This document shows positions 37,451-47,333 of a stretch of 64,000 nucleotides of DNA, piece by piece; the stretch's first letter is position 1; each line of letters opens with the position of its first letter. The notes under the pieces are model-generated. The model had not been told where the DNA came from and did no database searches. It saw nothing but the letters and a program-made list of their open reading frames with translations. The position numbers and the translations under genes are program-made. This DNA comes from an uncultured Tropicimonas sp. (lineage in GTDB: Bacteria; Pseudomonadota; Alphaproteobacteria; Rhodobacterales; Rhodobacteraceae), in contig CANMIP010000003.1 in the NCBI GenBank assembly GCA_947497945.1, forward strand, positions 62,001 through 126,000. The letters run 5' to 3'.

Positions 37451-39036
37451 ATCGGGCCTCCTCGCTCTGCGTGTAGCTCCGCGATCTGGCGCAGTTCGCG
37501 CCGGATGATCTTGCCGCTGATCGTCATCGGCAGGCTGTCGACGAAATGCACGATGCGCGGATACTCATGTGCGGCCAGCCGGCGTTTCACATGGGATTGC
37601 AAAGCCTTGCGCGTCTCTTCTGAAGCGCCCCAGCCGTCGCGGAGCAACACGAACGCCGTCACCGCTTCCGTCCGCGCCGGATCGGGCGTGCCGACAACGC
37701 CGGCGCTCGCCACCGCCGGGTGGGTCAGCAGGCAATCCTCGACCTCGCCCGGCCCGATCCGGTAGCCGGACGAGGTGATCACGTCATCATCACGGCCCTT
37801 GAAGCGCAGGAAAGCGCCCTCGCGGAAGCCGCGATCCCCGGTCAGCATCCAGTCGTCCCGATACTTGGCCGCTGTCGCTTCCGGATTTCTCCAATATTCC
37901 AACATCATGGAGGCAGATCCTCGACGAACGGCGATCTCTCCCTCGCCCGAACACGGCGCGCCATCCCGGCCGATCACGTCGACCTCATGGCCCGGAACCG
38001 GCTTGCCCATTGCCCCGGGCATCGGCGCAAACTCCGCCCCGCAGGCGCTGACGATCATGTTGCACTCGGTCTGGCCGTAGAACTCGTTGATCTCCAGGCC
38101 AAACGAACGCCGCCCCCAGTCCAGCATCTCCGCCCCGAGCGGCTCGCCACCACTGGCAACGCTGCGCAGCCCGGGGATTTCCACCCCCGCCGCCTTCAGG
38201 GCCCGCAGCGCGGTCGGTGGAAAAAATATATTCTGGACAGAGGCTTGCCGCACGATCCTGACACATTCATCAGCCGAGAACTTGGCCATGCGCGCCGCGA
38301 CGACCGGCACCCCGTGCCAGAGCCCCGGCATCAGCACGTCAAAAAGCCCACCAATCCAGGCCCAATCCGCCGGGGTCCACAGAACATCCCCCGGCAACGG
38401 CATGAGATCATGAGATATTTCGACCCCAGGCAGATGGCCACGCAGAACCCGATGCGCATGTAACGCGCCTTTCGGACCGCCCGTCGTCCCCGATGTGTAG
38501 ATCAGGATCGCCGGCTCCTCCGCGCCCGTGTCTCGGGTCTCGAAGGCCGGCCCCTCGGGCGCGATCTCTTCCGCCACCAGCAGCGACCGGCCCGCCATCG
38601 CCGCCGCGAAATCCGCGCTGCCCAACAGGTCCGCCCCCTCCGGATCGGTGACGATCAACGCCGCCTCCGCATCCTCCAGCCGCATCGACAGGGCTTCCGG
38701 CCCGAACAGCGTGAAAAGCGGAATGGAGATCGCGCCGACCTTCCAGGTCGCGATATGCGCCGCCGCCGTCCATGGCGATTGCGAGCGGAAAATCCCGACC
38801 CTGTCGCCGCGCCCGATCCCCATCGAAACAAGGGAATGCGCCAGCGCATCGGCCATGGCGCGCAGCTGCCCGTATCGGGTGAGCCGGTTCCCCATTTTCA
38901 ACGGCTCGATCAGCGCCACCCGTTCCGGGTCGGCCTCGGCCCAGCGGTCACAGACCTCCGTCGCCATGTTGAGCCTTGCCGGGATCTCCCAGCCGCGCCC
39001 CGCCGCAAGCGCCTCATATGTCGCACGCGACCTCAT
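37447..39036 (-). CDS. AMP-dependent acyl-CoA synthetase
   Basis: Adenylate-forming acid-CoA ligase, 529 residues. The P-loop is ILIYTSGTTGGPKGALH; later motifs are INEFYGQTECNMIVS, the hinge ITSSGYRIGPGEVED and the C-terminal catalytic Lys in MTISGKIIRREL. In the liu context it may activate isovalerate, a related branched acid or acetoacetate; the substrate cannot be read from the sequence. The ATG at 39036 (MRSRATYEALAAG) was chosen because it gives the usual N-terminus; longer upstream frames look like read-through. Confidence 0.88.
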   Translation of the reverse strand: MRSRATYEALAAGRGWEIPARLNMATEVCDRWAEADPERVALIEPLKMGNRLTRYGQLRAMADALAHSLVSMGIGRGDRVGIFRSQSPWTAAAHIATWKVGAISIPLFTLFGPEALSMRLEDAEAALIVTDPEGADLLGSADFAAAMAGRSLLVAEEIAPEGPAFETRDTGAEEPAILIYTSGTTGGPKGALHAHRVLRGHLPGVEISHDLMPLPGDVLWTPADWAWIGGLFDVLMPGLWHGVPVVAARMAKFSADECVRIVRQASVQNIFFPPTALRALKAAGVEIPGLRSVASGGEPLGAEMLDWGRRSFGLEINEFYGQTECNMIVSACGAEFAPMPGAMGKPVPGHEVDVIGRDGAPCSGEGEIAVRRGSASMMLEYWRNPEATAAKYRDDWMLTGDRGFREGAFLRFKGRDDDVITSSGYRIGPGEVEDCLLTHPAVASAGVVGTPDPARTEAVTAFVLLRDGWGASEETRKALQSHVKRRLAAHEYPRIVHFVDSLPMTISGKIIRRELRQIAELHAERGGPI

Positions 39037-39163
39037 CGCCACGCACCCGCGGGCGCAGCCCGCGCCGCCCTGCGCTTGCGCAGGGCGGCCACCGCGCGAG
39101 GATCCCCGATCCCGCGCAAGCCCCCCGCGCCGCCAGGCGCAGCATATGTCCGGCGCGCGCCCC

Positions 39164-39628
39164 TCACGGAATGAGGAACCGCGGATCGAGCTGGGAGGCC
39201 AGCGACCGCAGCTTGGCCAAACGCAGCGCCTGCGCCCGGTAGCCACAGGAGACCAGCATCGTCTCGGGAACATCGTCGCAAAGCGTCGCCGCTCCCGCAT
39301 CGATATCGACGAGGATCTCCGAATAGCGCTCCTTGGCGAAATCCGGCACACCCTCCAGCTCCGATGGCATCCGGACCAGCAGCCCGTCCGCGCGTATCTG
39401 CAGCGCCTCCCCCATCGCCGCTTCGCAGCCCAGCACATCCGCGCCGCAGGCCGTCCGGGCGTCGTTGAAACAGGAGACAGTGGTATTGGCGACATCCCGC
39501 CCGACCGCGCTCTCGGCAAGGCAGTCATCCATCACCGCCAGCTCAGCCGGACCCAGCCCCTCGGCCGCCAGAGGGGCCGCGCTCAACAGGACCAGCGCCG
39601 CCGCGCGAAGGAGATCACTGATCGCCAT
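39164..39628 (-). CDS. Secreted LprI-like protein
   Basis: 154 residues with a signal peptide (MAISDLLRAAALVLLSAAPL, cleavage near AAEG). The mature part has six Cys (DDCLAES, VSCFNDARTACG, LGCEAAMG, TLCDDV, VSCGYRAQ), suggesting three disulfides and resembling the neighbouring LprI family protein in size and Cys layout. It overlaps that gene by 14 bases and precedes the acyl-CoA synthetase. Probably a periplasmic protein; function unknown. Confidence 0.62.
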   Translation of the reverse strand: MAISDLLRAAALVLLSAAPLAAEGLGPAELAVMDDCLAESAVGRDVANTTVSCFNDARTACGADVLGCEAAMGEALQIRADGLLVRMPSELEGVPDFAKERYSEILVDIDAGAATLCDDVPETMLVSCGYRAQALRLAKLRSLASQLDPRFLIP

Positions 39629-40136
39629 GTTCAAGCCGTATCTCCAGGACCAGCGCCTGCCGCGCGGTTTCATACATCAGGCAGCTCAGCGTTGCCGGTC
39701 CGCCGCCCGTTCCGCCGCCCCATTGGGCGCGTTCATAGTCGCAAGACGCGTCGCGAAACGGGATCCAGGCCCGCTGCATCGCCCGCAAGGCCTCCGCCAG
39801 CGACGGCGCCGCCGAGTCGAGGCTGGCCATCTCGGCGTCGAGCGCCTTGTCCTTCGCCATCACCTGCCCATAGGCCGCGTTCAGTCGGCCGTCCCAGAAA
39901 GCCCGCTCCTGGTCGAAGCAATAGCCCATCCCGACCGTGGTATAGCCCATGGAGTTCGACTCCATGCAGGCATTGGCCGAGGCCCCGACACAGGCCTCCA
40001 TCATCGGCAGGTCGGCAGCGCCCACCAGACAGGCCTCGGTCGCCGCAGGGGAAAACTCCGGCAGGTCCTGCGCCAGTCCGGGTCCGGCCAGCAGGACACA
40101 GGACGCCGCTGCGACAGTCAGCAAAGTGCGCTTCAT
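39615..40136 (-). CDS. LprI/DUF1311 family secreted protein
   Basis: 173 residues with a signal peptide (MKRTLLTVAAASCVLLAGPG, cleavage near LAQD). The C-terminal half matches the LprI (DUF1311) domain, proposed lysozyme inhibitors: LNAAYGQVMAK, ALRAMQRAWIPFRDASCDYE, and SCLMYETARQALVLE. The start at 40136 overlaps the DUF1622 stop by 4 bases. Role in an isovaleryl-CoA operon is unclear. Confidence 0.8.
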   Translation of the reverse strand: MKRTLLTVAAASCVLLAGPGLAQDLPEFSPAATEACLVGAADLPMMEACVGASANACMESNSMGYTTVGMGYCFDQERAFWDGRLNAAYGQVMAKDKALDAEMASLDSAAPSLAEALRAMQRAWIPFRDASCDYERAQWGGGTGGGPATLSCLMYETARQALVLEIRLEHGDQ

Positions 40137-40534
40137 AATTCCGGATTCTCCTTGATTTGCAGCACTTCCCGACTCAGGAAATGACTGACGGCCGAGCGGA
40201 TCGCGACCAGCAACCCGAGAAAGAGCAGGTCCCCGAGGTCGAGGCTCAGCGCCGTATGCATGATGTCCGAGACGATAAACACCGTCAGGCCGGCCAGAAC
40301 ATAGCGGGCAAGTTCGATCCGCTCCGAATTCACGATCCTTGCCCGGACCGGCTTGTCCAGTTTGGTCTCGGCCCGCAGAAAGCCCACAAGAAATCTCAGA
40401 ATCCCGATCAGCATGATCAAGATCGCCAGGATATCGATCCATGCCGCCAGGTGCTCCAGGAAATACGTTAATCCCGGATAGTCGGTATGAAGAAGGCTTG
40501 GCGTGCCCTCCCAGAATTGCCCGGATGTTTCCAC
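40133..40534 (-). CDS. DUF1622 family membrane protein
   Basis: 133-residue protein with three predicted membrane helices (about residues 28-50, 80-97 and 100-115), separated by a basic/acidic cytoplasmic stretch (ETKLDKPVRARIVNSERIEL). The LARYVLAGLTVFIVSDIMHT segment is typical of DUF1622. It starts 3 bases after the liuA stop and overlaps the LprI gene, so it belongs to the same transcript. Function unknown. Confidence 0.78.
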   Translation of the reverse strand: METSGQFWEGTPSLLHTDYPGLTYFLEHLAAWIDILAILIMLIGILRFLVGFLRAETKLDKPVRARIVNSERIELARYVLAGLTVFIVSDIMHTALSLDLGDLLFLGLLVAIRSAVSHFLSREVLQIKENPEL

Positions 40535-40537
40535 GGC

Positions 40538-41701
40538 TTACCCCATTGTCTGCATCATCTCCCGACCGATGAGCATCCGCCGAATCTCGGAGGTGCCGGC
40601 ACCGATCTCCATGAGTTTTGCATCGCGGAACAAGCGACTGACAGCGGAATCGTTCATGAAGCCGGCCCCACCCATGGCCTGCACGGCCTGGTGCGCCTGG
40701 GTCATGGCGACTTCCGAGGCATAGAGCACGCAGGCCGCCGCGTCCTGCCGGGTGACCTCGCCCCGGTCACAGGATTTCGCCACCTCGTAGACATAGGCCC
40801 GCGCCGTGTTCATCGCCGTGTACATGTCGGCGATCTTCGCCTGCATGAGCTGGAAGCTCCCGATCGGCTGCCCGAACTGCTCGCGGTCGCGCATATAGGG
40901 CATGATTTCGTCGAGACAGGCCGCCACGATGCCGGTGCCGATCCCGGCCAGCACAACGCGCTCGTAATCGAGCCCGCTCATCAGCACGCGCACGCCGCGC
41001 CCCTCCTCGCCCAGCACGTTCTCGAACGGCACTTCCACATTCTCGAAGACCAGCTCGGCGGTGTTGGAGCCGCGCATCCCCATCTTGTCGAAATGCTTCG
41101 AGGTCGAGAAACCGGCCATCGACTTCTCGACGATGAAGGCGGTGATTCCCTTCGCGCCCGCCTCCGGATCGGTCTTGGCATAGACAACCAGCGTGTCGGC
41201 ATCCGGCCCGTTGGTGATCCAGAACTTGGTGCCGTTGAGGCGGTAATAGCCGTTGCGCTTCTCGGCCCGCAGCTTCATCGACACCACGTCCGATCCCGCC
41301 CCGGCCTCCGACATGGCCAGCGCGCCGACAGTCTCGCCGGAGATCAGGCCGGGGAGATACTTGCGCTTCTGCGCGTCGGAGCCGTTGAGCTTGATCTGGT
41401 TGACGCAGAGATTGGAATGCGCGCCATAGGAGAGCGAGACCGAGGCCGAAGCCCGCGCGATCTCCTCCACGGCGATGGTATGGGCGAGATAGGACATGCC
41501 CGCGCCGCCATATTCCTCCGGCACGGTGATGCCGAGCAGACCAAGCTCCCCCATCTCGCGCCAGAGCTCGGGCGGAAACATGTTGCCCCGATCGATCTCG
41601 GCGGCCATCGGCTTCACGCGCTCCTGCGCCCAGCGATGGACCATGTCCCGCAGCGCGGCCTCTTCCTCGCCAATATCGAAATTCATCACCGACATGAACA
41701 T
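40538..41701 (-). CDS. liuA: Isovaleryl-CoA dehydrogenase
   Basis: FAD-dependent acyl-CoA dehydrogenase that oxidises isovaleryl-CoA to 3-methylcrotonyl-CoA, passing electrons to ETF; 387 residues. Family elements: [35 protein letters not shown], the substrate-specific catalytic-Glu segment [14 protein letters not shown], and the FAD-binding [19 protein letters not shown] near the end. ATG 41701 was chosen because GGAGG lies about 10 bases upstream; ATGs at 41695 and 41686 are alternatives. First gene of the liu operon, with a palindromic operator candidate just upstream. Confidence 0.93.
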   Translation of the reverse strand: MFMSVMNFDIGEEEAALRDMVHRWAQERVKPMAAEIDRGNMFPPELWREMGELGLLGITVPEEYGGAGMSYLAHTIAVEEIARASASVSLSYGAHSNLCVNQIKLNGSDAQKRKYLPGLISGETVGALAMSEAGAGSDVVSMKLRAEKRNGYYRLNGTKFWITNGPDADTLVVYAKTDPEAGAKGITAFIVEKSMAGFSTSKHFDKMGMRGSNTAELVFENVEVPFENVLGEEGRGVRVLMSGLDYERVVLAGIGTGIVAACLDEIMPYMRDREQFGQPIGSFQLMQAKIADMYTAMNTARAYVYEVAKSCDRGEVTRQDAAACVLYASEVAMTQAHQAVQAMGGAGFMNDSAVSRLFRDAKLMEIGAGTSEIRRMLIGREMMQTMG

Positions 41702-41725
41702 GACAACAGGGCCTCCCCTCCCCGT

Positions 41726-41747
41726 TATTTGAACAAGTGTTCAAATA
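41726..41747. promoter_or_regulatory. Palindromic operator upstream of liuA
   Basis: Perfect inverted repeat with 10-bp arms, TATTTGAACA and TGTTCAAATA, separated by AG. It lies 24 bases upstream of the liuA start, overlapping where the promoter or leader should be. Its form (long symmetric arms, short centre) resembles operators of TetR-family acyl-CoA-metabolism regulators. No such regulator gene is adjacent. Confidence 0.72.
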
Positions 41748-41877
41748 GAGGTGACATGGATAGGCCCGTCGGTCAATCGGGGAATTCACCGGACGCCGGG
41801 AAGACCCGTCCTCCGCGCCTCGACCGAACTACCCCGGGCGCGGCCTCCAGGCGCGGCCCGATCCGGCCCATCAAATG

Positions 41878-41903
41878 CAAAACGGGCGCCCGAAGGCGCC
41901 CGT
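41878..41903 (-). terminator. UUCG-loop terminator of mmsA
   Basis: ACGGGCGCC (41882-41890) pairs with GGCGCCCGT (41895-41903); on the minus strand the loop is TTCG closed by C-G, a very stable tetraloop, followed by TTTTG. It begins 21 bases after the mmsA stop. Confidence 0.88.
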
Positions 41904-41924
41904 CTCCATCCATATCCGTGCTGG

Positions 41925-43424
<1,500 letters not shown>

Positions 43425-43501
43425 GCGTTCCTCCACTGAACATCTGGCGTGACAATAGCCTTGCAAAGATGCCGGGAGAAGCGGCAGATTGCCAAAAAGG
43501 T

Positions 43502-43517
43502 TTTGCATTTTTGCAAA
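43502..43517. promoter_or_regulatory. Inverted repeat in the mmsA-lysR control region
   Basis: TTTGCA (43502-43507) and TGCAAA (43512-43517) face each other across TTTT, 10 bases before the lysR start. A second TTGCAAAG occurs about 50 bases away at 43461-43468. Such AT-rich dyads between a LysR gene and a divergent target are typical LysR binding sites. Confidence 0.5.
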
Positions 43518-43527
43518 GGGTGACGGG

Positions 43528-44472
43528 ATGGGACCAAGCTGGGACGATCTGAAGGTCTTTCTTGCCGTGGCGCGGCAGGGCAGCCTCTCGGCGGCCGGCG
43601 CGGCGCTGAAGCTGGACCCGGCGACGGCGGGGCGGCGGGTGGCGCGGCTGGAAGAGGCTTTCGGGGCCGCGCTCTTTCTCAAATCGCCGCAGGGATATGC
43701 GCTGACCGGGGCGGGCGAGCGGCTGATGCCGCATGCGGAGGCCGCCGAACAGGCGATGAGCCATGGCGAGGACGCGGTGCGCGGACAGGGAGACCGGCTG
43801 TCGGGCGTGGTGCGGCTCGGGGCGCCGGATGGCTGCGCCAATTACCTGCTGCCGCAGGTGCTGGCCGGGATCGTGGCCGCGCATCCGGGGCTGGAGGTGC
43901 AGCTCGTGGCGCTGCCGCGGGTGTTCAACCTCAATCGGCGCGAGGCGGATATGGCCATCGGGGTCTCGGCGCCCGAGGCGGGGCGGCTGACGGTGCAGAA
44001 GATCGTGGATTACCAGCTCGTGCTGGCCGCGTCGCGCCGCTACCTCGCCCGGGTGCCGCCGATCCGGTCGCTGGCGGATCTGCGCGGGCATCCGATGATC
44101 GGCTATATCCCGGAGATGATCTTCGACAAGGAACTGGATTATCTCGGCGATCTCGGCGTCGAGCGGCCTGCCCTGGCCAGCAACTCGGTCGCGGTGCAAT
44201 ACAACATGGCGCGGCAGGGCGCGGGGCTGGCCGTGGCGCATGATTTCGCGCTGCCCGGCGATGCGGAGATGGTCCGGGTCCTGCCGGAGGCGTTTTCGCT
44301 GACGCGGGGCTTCTACCTGATCCGGCACGCGGATGACGCGCGGGTGCGCCGTCTCTCGGGATTTGCCGAATTGCTGGTCGCGGGAATGCGCCGACAGATG
44401 GCGCGGGTGCGAGAAGCATTGACAGAGGGCGTCGGCTCGGTGGACGCTGGGTCAGGGAAACAGAAGGCATGA
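43528..44472 (+). CDS. LysR-family transcriptional regulator
   Basis: 314-residue LysR-type regulator. The N-terminal winged helix-turn-helix runs over about residues 1-62 (WDDLKVFLAVARQGSLSAAG through LEEAFGAALFLKSPQGY), followed by a periplasmic-binding-like effector domain (LRGHPMIGYIPEM, ASNSVAVQYNMARQGAGLAV). ATG 43528 gives the normal N-terminus; an in-frame ATG 13 codons upstream would extend it through the inverted repeat and is unlikely. Divergent from mmsA, 103 bases apart, so probably controls mmsA and itself. Confidence 0.92.
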   Translation: MGPSWDDLKVFLAVARQGSLSAAGAALKLDPATAGRRVARLEEAFGAALFLKSPQGYALTGAGERLMPHAEAAEQAMSHGEDAVRGQGDRLSGVVRLGAPDGCANYLLPQVLAGIVAAHPGLEVQLVALPRVFNLNRREADMAIGVSAPEAGRLTVQKIVDYQLVLAASRRYLARVPPIRSLADLRGHPMIGYIPEMIFDKELDYLGDLGVERPALASNSVAVQYNMARQGAGLAVAHDFALPGDAEMVRVLPEAFSLTRGFYLIRHADDARVRRLSGFAELLVAGMRRQMARVREALTEGVGSVDAGSGKQKA

Positions 44473-44491
44473 CCGGGGAGGACACCGCGCA

Positions 44492-44926
44492 ATGATTGTT
44501 CAACAGATCTTGAAGTCTAAAGGGACCGAGGGCGTGATCACCGTTTCGCCGGGGACGAGCGTCGAAGCGGCGGCGGCGGTCCTGTCGGAAAAACGGATCG
44601 GCTCCGTGGTGGTGTCGGGCGACGGCACGGATTGCGTCGGCATCCTGTCGGAGCGCGATATCGTGCGGGAACTGGGCAAGCGCGGACCGGGCTGCATGGC
44701 CGACACGGTCGACGACATGATGACGAAAGTGATCGAGACCTGCGAACAGGGCGACGATGCCGAGGCCGTCCTGGGGCGGATGACCGAAGGACGTTTCCGG
44801 CACATGCCCGTGATCTCGGACGGCGCGATGATCGGGATCATTACCCTGGGCGACGTGGTCAAGGCGCGGTTGAGCGAGCTGGCCATGGAGAAGGACGCGC
44901 TCGAAGGCATGATCATGGGGCATTGA
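44492..44926 (+). CDS. CBS-domain pair protein
   Basis: 144-residue stand-alone protein made of two CBS motifs (about residues 8-62 and 72-130), with VGILSERDIVRELGKRG and MIGIITLGDVVKARLSELA marking the ends of each. Such proteins bind adenosyl nucleotides and regulate partner enzymes. It follows lysR by 19 bases in the same direction and may be cotranscribed, but its partner is unknown. Confidence 0.88.
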   Translation: MIVQQILKSKGTEGVITVSPGTSVEAAAAVLSEKRIGSVVVSGDGTDCVGILSERDIVRELGKRGPGCMADTVDDMMTKVIETCEQGDDAEAVLGRMTEGRFRHMPVISDGAMIGIITLGDVVKARLSELAMEKDALEGMIMGH

Positions 44927-45405
44927 GCGGACGGGGCCTGTTTCCGGCAATCCGCGAGGTTTGAAACAACGCGACCGGAGCCGTTCTGGCGCCGGCCCGC
45001 GTGTGGCCGCGGCAACGGCCTGACGGCGCGCTTTTCGCGGTCAGATCCGAAGAGACCCGGGGCGATGCGAACGGGCGACAAAGCGCCACCCCGCCGGGAC
45101 CGGCCAGCACGGCTCGGAGGGTGCCGGTTCTCGGCTTCGAATGCGTGGCAATCCGCACTCTGGCCCCCCTTGGTTTCAAACGGCTCGAAGCTGTCGAGCG
45201 GTGCATGCCCGCCTTCCCCGATACGACCGCGCCGCGCGCCCCTGACCCTGGAGGACGCGCCGCCCCGGCACAGAAGGTCGCGCTTCTGTTTCCAAGAATA
45301 ATATGGATTGCTGCATTGCGGCATGTTAAGGCGGCGAAACAGAGTCGAGAAAGCCCATATTCTGCCGAGGGAGCGGCGGGAGCGGGGCGGAGGAGATCAG
45401 GTATC
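44927..45405. other. 479-bp intergenic region before coaD
   Basis: No gene is supported. A short AT-richer patch at about 45292-45340, 65-115 bases upstream of coaD, is the most promoter-like part, but no clear -35/-10 pair can be assigned. A GGAGGAG ribosome site lies just before coaD. Confidence 0.45.
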
Positions 45406-45912
45406 ATGGCGACACGCGTCGGGCTTTATCCGGGAACTTTCGACCCGGTCACCCTGGGCCATCTCGACATTATCCGTCGTGCGACGGTTCTGGTCGACCG
45501 GTTGGTGATCGGTGTTGCGATCAACCGGGACAAGGGACCGCTGTTCAGCCTTGAAGAACGGGTGGCGATGATCGAGGCCGAATGCGCCACGATTTCCGCC
45601 GAGACCGGCTGCGAAATCGTCGTGCATCCTTTCGAGAACCTGCTGATCGATTGCGCCCGCGATGTCGGCGCGGGGATGATCATCCGCGGCCTGCGCGCCG
45701 TGGCCGATTTCGAATACGAATTCCAGATGGTCGGGATGAACCGGCGGCTGGACGCCTCTATCGAGACCGTCTTCCTGATGGCGGAAGCCCAGCACCAGGC
45801 GATTGCCTCCAAGCTGGTCAAGGAGATCGCGCGGCTGGGCGGCAATGTCTCGAAATTCGTCACCCCTGACGTGCGCAGCGCCCTCAGGGAGAAGCTCGGC
45901 ACGCCCTGCTGA
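45406..45912 (+). CDS. coaD: Phosphopantetheine adenylyltransferase
   Basis: Penultimate enzyme of coenzyme A synthesis (4'-phosphopantetheine + ATP to dephospho-CoA), 168 residues. Nucleotidyltransferase motifs: LYPGTFDPVTLGHLDIIRRA with the T/HxGH signature at the N-terminus, IRGLRAVADFEYEFQMVGMN, and IASKLVKEIARLGGNVSKFV. Start ATG at 45406 follows a strong GGAGGAG site. Confidence 0.96.
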   Translation: MATRVGLYPGTFDPVTLGHLDIIRRATVLVDRLVIGVAINRDKGPLFSLEERVAMIEAECATISAETGCEIVVHPFENLLIDCARDVGAGMIIRGLRAVADFEYEFQMVGMNRRLDASIETVFLMAEAQHQAIASKLVKEIARLGGNVSKFVTPDVRSALREKLGTPC

Positions 45913-45927
45913 AGCGCGCGAGGGTCT

Positions 45928-46068
45928 TTAGCGCCAGAACGCAACCCAGTCGATCAGCTCGACGAATTTCCGCGCCAGGAAGAGATGGGCCTCCCAGCCC
46001 ATGACAAGATCGAGCGCCAGCAGCGCGGCGATGACAAGGGCGAGGATGAACCAGCTTCGGTTGCTCAT
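45928..46068 (-). CDS. 46-residue membrane peptide next to coaD
   Basis: Short protein beginning MSNRSWFILALVIAALLALD, one membrane helix followed by an amphipathic tail with aromatic residues (AHLFLARKFVELIDWVAFWR). It converges on coaD with 15 bases between stops. The sequence looks like a real small protein (helix then Trp/Phe-rich interface), but I know no function. Confidence 0.6.
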   Translation of the reverse strand: MSNRSWFILALVIAALLALDLVMGWEAHLFLARKFVELIDWVAFWR

Positions 46069-46217
46069 GAAGATACTAGTGACCGTAAAGTGTTGACGGA
46101 GCTTTAGCGGGCGCGGGCGCCGAAGGCAAATAGGCACCGGACGACGCGCGACGGCTTGGCGTTATGGCGCGAGGCCTCTAGTCTGCGCGCAAACGGTCTT
46201 TCCCGGATGAGGTTGAT

Positions 46218-47231
46218 ATGAGTGGATTGCTGGCCCTGCTGGACGATGTTGCCGCCCTGGCGAAGGTCGCCGCGGCATCGGTGGACGATATTGCGGGGCA
46301 GGCCGCGAAAACGACGGCGAAGGTCGCGGGCGGCGTGATCGACGACGCGCTCAAGGCCGGGACCAAGGCGGCGGGCGCGGTGATCGACGACGCGGCGGTG
46401 ACGCCGAAATACACGATGGGTTTCTCGGCCGAGCGCGAGCTGCCGATTGTCGGGCGCATCGCCTGGGGATCGATCCGCAACAAGATGCTCATCCTGCTCC
46501 CGGCAGCCCTGCTGCTGAGCAACTTCGCGCCCTGGGCGATTGCGCCGCTGCTGATGCTGGGCGGCGGCTATCTCTGCTTCGAGGGCGCGGAGAAGATCCT
46601 GCACTGGCTTGTGCCGCATGACGAGGCGCATGGCTCCAAGGGCGAGCCGAAAGATCCGGCGCATCTTGAGGAAAGCCGTGTCGCCGGGGCGATCAAGACC
46701 GATTTCATCCTCTCGGCGGAGATCATGACCATTGCCCTTTCGGCGATCCCGGATTCGGGGTTCTGGACCGAGGCGATGACGCTGGCGCTGGTCGCGGTCG
46801 GGATCACGGCGCTGGTCTATGGCTCGGTGGCGCTGATCGTGAAGGCGGATGATATCGGGCTTGCCATGGCCGAGAAGGGCCGGCTCGGCCTGACCCGCTC
46901 CATCGGACGCGGAATCGTGCGCGGCATGCCGGGCTTCATGAAGCTGCTGACCATTGTCGGGACCGCGGCGATGCTCTGGGTCGGCGGCTCGATCATCGTG
47001 CACGGGCTGGAGGTGCTGGGCTTCGGCGCGCTTGGTCACGGGATCCACGACATCGCCCATGCGGTGGCCCATGGCGTTCCCGAAAGCTGGACGGGTTTCG
47101 TCGCCTGGCTGGTCACGGCTGTCCTGGACGGCATCCTTGGCGTGGTGCTGGGCCTGGCGCTCGTCCCGGTCGCGACCAAGGTGATTGGCCCGCTGATCGG
47201 CCTGTTCACCGGCAACAAGGCGCCGCACTGA
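46218..47231 (+). CDS. DUF808 (YedI-like) membrane protein
   Basis: 337-residue inner-membrane protein matching DUF808. It opens MSGLLALLDDVAALAKVAAA followed by Ala/Lys-rich helices, then YTMGFSAERELPIVGRIAWG and about six membrane helices, with GGGYLCFEGAEKILHW as a strong family mark. Function of the family is unknown. Confidence 0.9.
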   Translation: MSGLLALLDDVAALAKVAAASVDDIAGQAAKTTAKVAGGVIDDALKAGTKAAGAVIDDAAVTPKYTMGFSAERELPIVGRIAWGSIRNKMLILLPAALLLSNFAPWAIAPLLMLGGGYLCFEGAEKILHWLVPHDEAHGSKGEPKDPAHLEESRVAGAIKTDFILSAEIMTIALSAIPDSGFWTEAMTLALVAVGITALVYGSVALIVKADDIGLAMAEKGRLGLTRSIGRGIVRGMPGFMKLLTIVGTAAMLWVGGSIIVHGLEVLGFGALGHGIHDIAHAVAHGVPESWTGFVAWLVTAVLDGILGVVLGLALVPVATKVIGPLIGLFTGNKAPH

Positions 47232-47333
47232 GCCTCGGCGCGGCGCCCCCGTTCCGCGCCCGCCTTCGGGTCGAATGCCCGGGACGGGTCTCTTGCGTGC
47301 GGAGCGACAGGCGCCTTGCCGGGCCGGTTCGGC

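Noticed and set aside
44492-44926. CBS protein as an IMP dehydrogenase fragment
   Set aside because: It is a complete two-CBS protein with its own start and stop and no catalytic-domain remnant nearby.
47232-47333. GGCGCGG/CCGCGCC repeat after the DUF808 gene as a terminator
   Set aside because: Large loop and no T-run.
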